The position numbers were made by a program, and so were the translations under genes. Source: Levilactobacillus lanxiensis (GTDB lineage Bacteria > Bacillota > Bacilli > Lactobacillales > Lactobacillaceae). From it: a DNA stretch of 64,000 nucleotides. The notes below the pieces were generated by a model, which saw nothing but the letters and a program-made list of their open reading frames with translations, had not been told where the DNA came from and did not search any database. Below are positions 62,426 through 64,000 of this stretch, one piece after another; the stretch's first letter is position 1, and the number at the start of each line of letters is the position of its first letter. The DNA lies in assembly GCF_016861655.1 (NCBI RefSeq), contig NZ_BOLN01000004.1, forward strand, positions 207,683 to 271,682, in the 5' to 3' direction.

Positions 62426-63817
62426 ATGACAGAAGCGTTAGTCAGAGATTTATTCGGCGAAACACACTTTGCCGAAAGTGAAGAAGTTGTCTTACACGGT
62501 TGGGTGAAGACGGTGCGGGGGTCTAAGCGAGTTGGCTTTATCGAACTCGGCGATGGCTCCACCATCAAGAATGCCCAAATCGTGATGAAGAGTGACATTG
62601 AAAACTATGCAGAACTGACGAAGTTACCACTGAGCTCAACGATCAAGGTCGTGGGGACGGTCGTTTACACGCCAGACGCTAAGCAACCCTTAGAAGTTCA
62701 CGCCAAGTCCATCACGTTGGAAGGGACTTCCGACAACGATTATCCGCTGCAAAAGAAGAAGCATTCCTATGAATACTTGCGAACCATGGCCCACTTGCGG
62801 CCACGGACCAACACGTTCTACGCGGTCTTCCGGATTCGGTCATTGGCAGCCTTTGCCATTCACCAATACCTGCAGGGTCACGGTTTCACCTACGTGAACA
62901 CGCCAATCATCACCAGTAGTGACAGCGAAGGGGCCGGGGAAATGTTCCGGGTCACCACGCTGGACATGAACAACCTGCCTAAGACGGCAGATGGCAAGGT
63001 TGATGACCACGAAGACTTCTTCAAGAAGGAAACCAACTTGACGGTCAGTGGCCAACTACCCGTTGAAGCCTTTGCCTTAGCTTTACGTGACGTTTACACG
63101 TTCGGCCCAACTTTCCGGGCAGAAAACTCACATACGGCCCGGCACGCGTCAGAATTCTGGATGATCGAACCAGAAATGGCCTTTGCCGACCTGCAAGACG
63201 TTATCAACGAGTCCGAAGGGTTATTGAAGTACGTGGTCAACTATCTGTTAGACAACGCCAAGGATGAGTTAGACTTCTTGAACGGCGCCGTTGACGAAGG
63301 CCTGTTGGACCGGTTACACCAAACGACCAGCGAAAAGTTTGCCCAAGTCACTTATACGCAAGCCATTGAAGAGTTGGAAAAGGCACCAGTTAAGTTCGAC
63401 GTTCCCGTTTACTGGGGCCTCGACTTACAAGCTGAACACGAACGTTACCTGTGTGAACAGGTTTACAAGCGTCCAACCTTCTTGACGGATTACCCTCGAG
63501 AAATCAAGGCCTTCTACATGCGCGACAACGACGACGGTAAGACCGTTGCCGCTGCTGACTTGTTGGTTCCTCGTATCGGTGAATTGATCGGTGGGAGTCA
63601 ACGTGAGGAACGTCACGCTGAAATGGCCAAGAAGATCAAGGACAACAACTTGCCACAAGAAGAATACCAATGGTACCTTGATTTGCGGAAGTACGGCGAA
63701 ACGCCACATTCCGGTTACGGTATCGGGTTCGAACGGTTACTGATGTACGTGACGGGGATGGAAAACATCCGCGACGTGATCCCTTACCCACGGACCCCAG
63801 GTAACGCTGAATTCTAA
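62426..63817 (+). CDS. asnS: Asparaginyl-tRNA synthetase
   Basis: A class IIb synthetase (463 residues) charging tRNA-Asn. It has an N-terminal OB-fold anticodon domain ([20 protein letters not shown]) and a catalytic core with motif 2 [15 protein letters not shown], motif 3 [15 protein letters not shown] and the AsnRS ending [11 protein letters not shown]. Start ATG 62426 follows AGAAGGAGA; the longer frame from 62318 runs through the T-box terminator. An IS element lies 27 bases downstream. Confidence 0.96.
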   Translation: MTEALVRDLFGETHFAESEEVVLHGWVKTVRGSKRVGFIELGDGSTIKNAQIVMKSDIENYAELTKLPLSSTIKVVGTVVYTPDAKQPLEVHAKSITLEGTSDNDYPLQKKKHSYEYLRTMAHLRPRTNTFYAVFRIRSLAAFAIHQYLQGHGFTYVNTPIITSSDSEGAGEMFRVTTLDMNNLPKTADGKVDDHEDFFKKETNLTVSGQLPVEAFALALRDVYTFGPTFRAENSHTARHASEFWMIEPEMAFADLQDVINESEGLLKYVVNYLLDNAKDELDFLNGAVDEGLLDRLHQTTSEKFAQVTYTQAIEELEKAPVKFDVPVYWGLDLQAEHERYLCEQVYKRPTFLTDYPREIKAFYMRDNDDGKTVAAADLLVPRIGELIGGSQREERHAEMAKKIKDNNLPQEEYQWYLDLRKYGETPHSGYGIGFERLLMYVTGMENIRDVIPYPRTPGNAEF

Positions 63818-63844
63818 TTTTTTGAAATTTAGAGAAATTGAAAA

Positions 63845-64000
63845 GAGGCTGTGACATAACTAGCCTCTGTAGAACAAAAATGAGGCACGAAACCGAACTT
63901 TGGTTTCGTGCCTTATTTCCATACTCTTGATTCTCAAGCCGTCTTCTCCTGGTGGAGACTAACTTGAGGATATTCAATGCTAGAACGAGGATTCCAGTTT
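63845..64000 (-). mobile_element. Right edge of an IS1182-like insertion sequence (cut by window end)
   Basis: GAGGCTGTGACATAAC at 63845 resembles the ends of IS1182-family elements. The minus-strand frame entering from the window edge reads LVLALNILKLVSTRRR, typical of the C terminus of their transposases, and continues without a stop across the IS end (LVMSQPLF) into flanking DNA. A hairpin GGCACGAAACC/GGTTTCGTGCC (about 63881-63912) with a T run on the minus strand acts as terminator. Confidence 0.7.

Noticed and set aside
1..64000. CRISPR array
   Set aside because: No array of short identical direct repeats with unique spacers exists; the repeats found are long, inverted-ended and dispersed or tandem at 140 bp, and no cas gene is present.

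Overview
The window looks like a chromosomal segment of a heterofermentative-type lactobacillus (Lactobacillaceae, probably Levilactobacillus or a close relative). The evidence is moderately high G+C, strong AGGAGG-type ribosome binding sites, Lactobacillus-style surface domains (BspA/DUF285, MucBP, DUF5776, GW-like modules), T-box leaders and a cdaA-cdaR-glmM operon. The genus is inferred from gene content only.

Layout. 1-12.3 kb: housekeeping genes (rnr 3' end, smpB, a solo polar amino-acid ABC ATPase, a BspA-like surface protein, ung, pta, tsaE, an acetyltransferase, an aldo/keto reductase, a HTH/DUF2975 pair, two nucleases, murB). 12.3-22.9 kb: a Na+/H+ antiporter, a DUF1361 protein, then cell-wall amino-sugar and c-di-AMP genes (cdaA, cdaR, glmM, glmS, nagB). 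glmS and nagB both carry predicted NagR-type operators. 23-27.5 kb: a GW-module glucosaminidase, tagH, a triple tandem structured repeat, and a promoter-terminator unit that looks like a catabolite-controlled small RNA. 28.1-33.5 kb: a complete isd-like haem-uptake operon with three NEAT proteins (one sortase-anchored) and an ABC importer. 34-40.5 kb: five tandem AT-rich paralogous lipoprotein genes of unknown function. 40.6-45.2 kb: a polyphosphate operon (exopolyphosphatase, kinase, exopolyphosphatase). 46-53.6 kb: LicD, a DUF5067 lipoprotein, MarR, OsmC, small proteins, a candidate minus-strand small RNA, an AP2-domain protein and fumarase. 53.7-56.2 kb: a RelA/SpoT-domain protein overlapping a small unknown gene (toxSAS-like), then an ECF sigma/anti-sigma pair. 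56.2-64 kb: a T-box-controlled peptide-binding protein, an M20 dipeptidase, an NlpC/P60 hydrolase, a decayed HAD phosphatase, T-box plus asnS, and the edge of an IS1182-like insertion sequence.

The most unusual signal is a family of at least ten intergenic repeats (about 218 bp short form, about 296 bp long form). They have long terminal inverted repeats and several internal hairpins whose two strands change together between copies, so structure is kept while sequence drifts. Copies sit after glmM (two in tandem), after glmS, upstream of the NEAT operon, upstream of the polyphosphate operon, beside licD, and as oppositely oriented pairs upstream of fumC and of the M20 peptidase. They resemble non-autonomous mobile or structured-RNA elements and I recognise no named family.

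No CRISPR array, rRNA, tRNA, prophage or complete IS was found.
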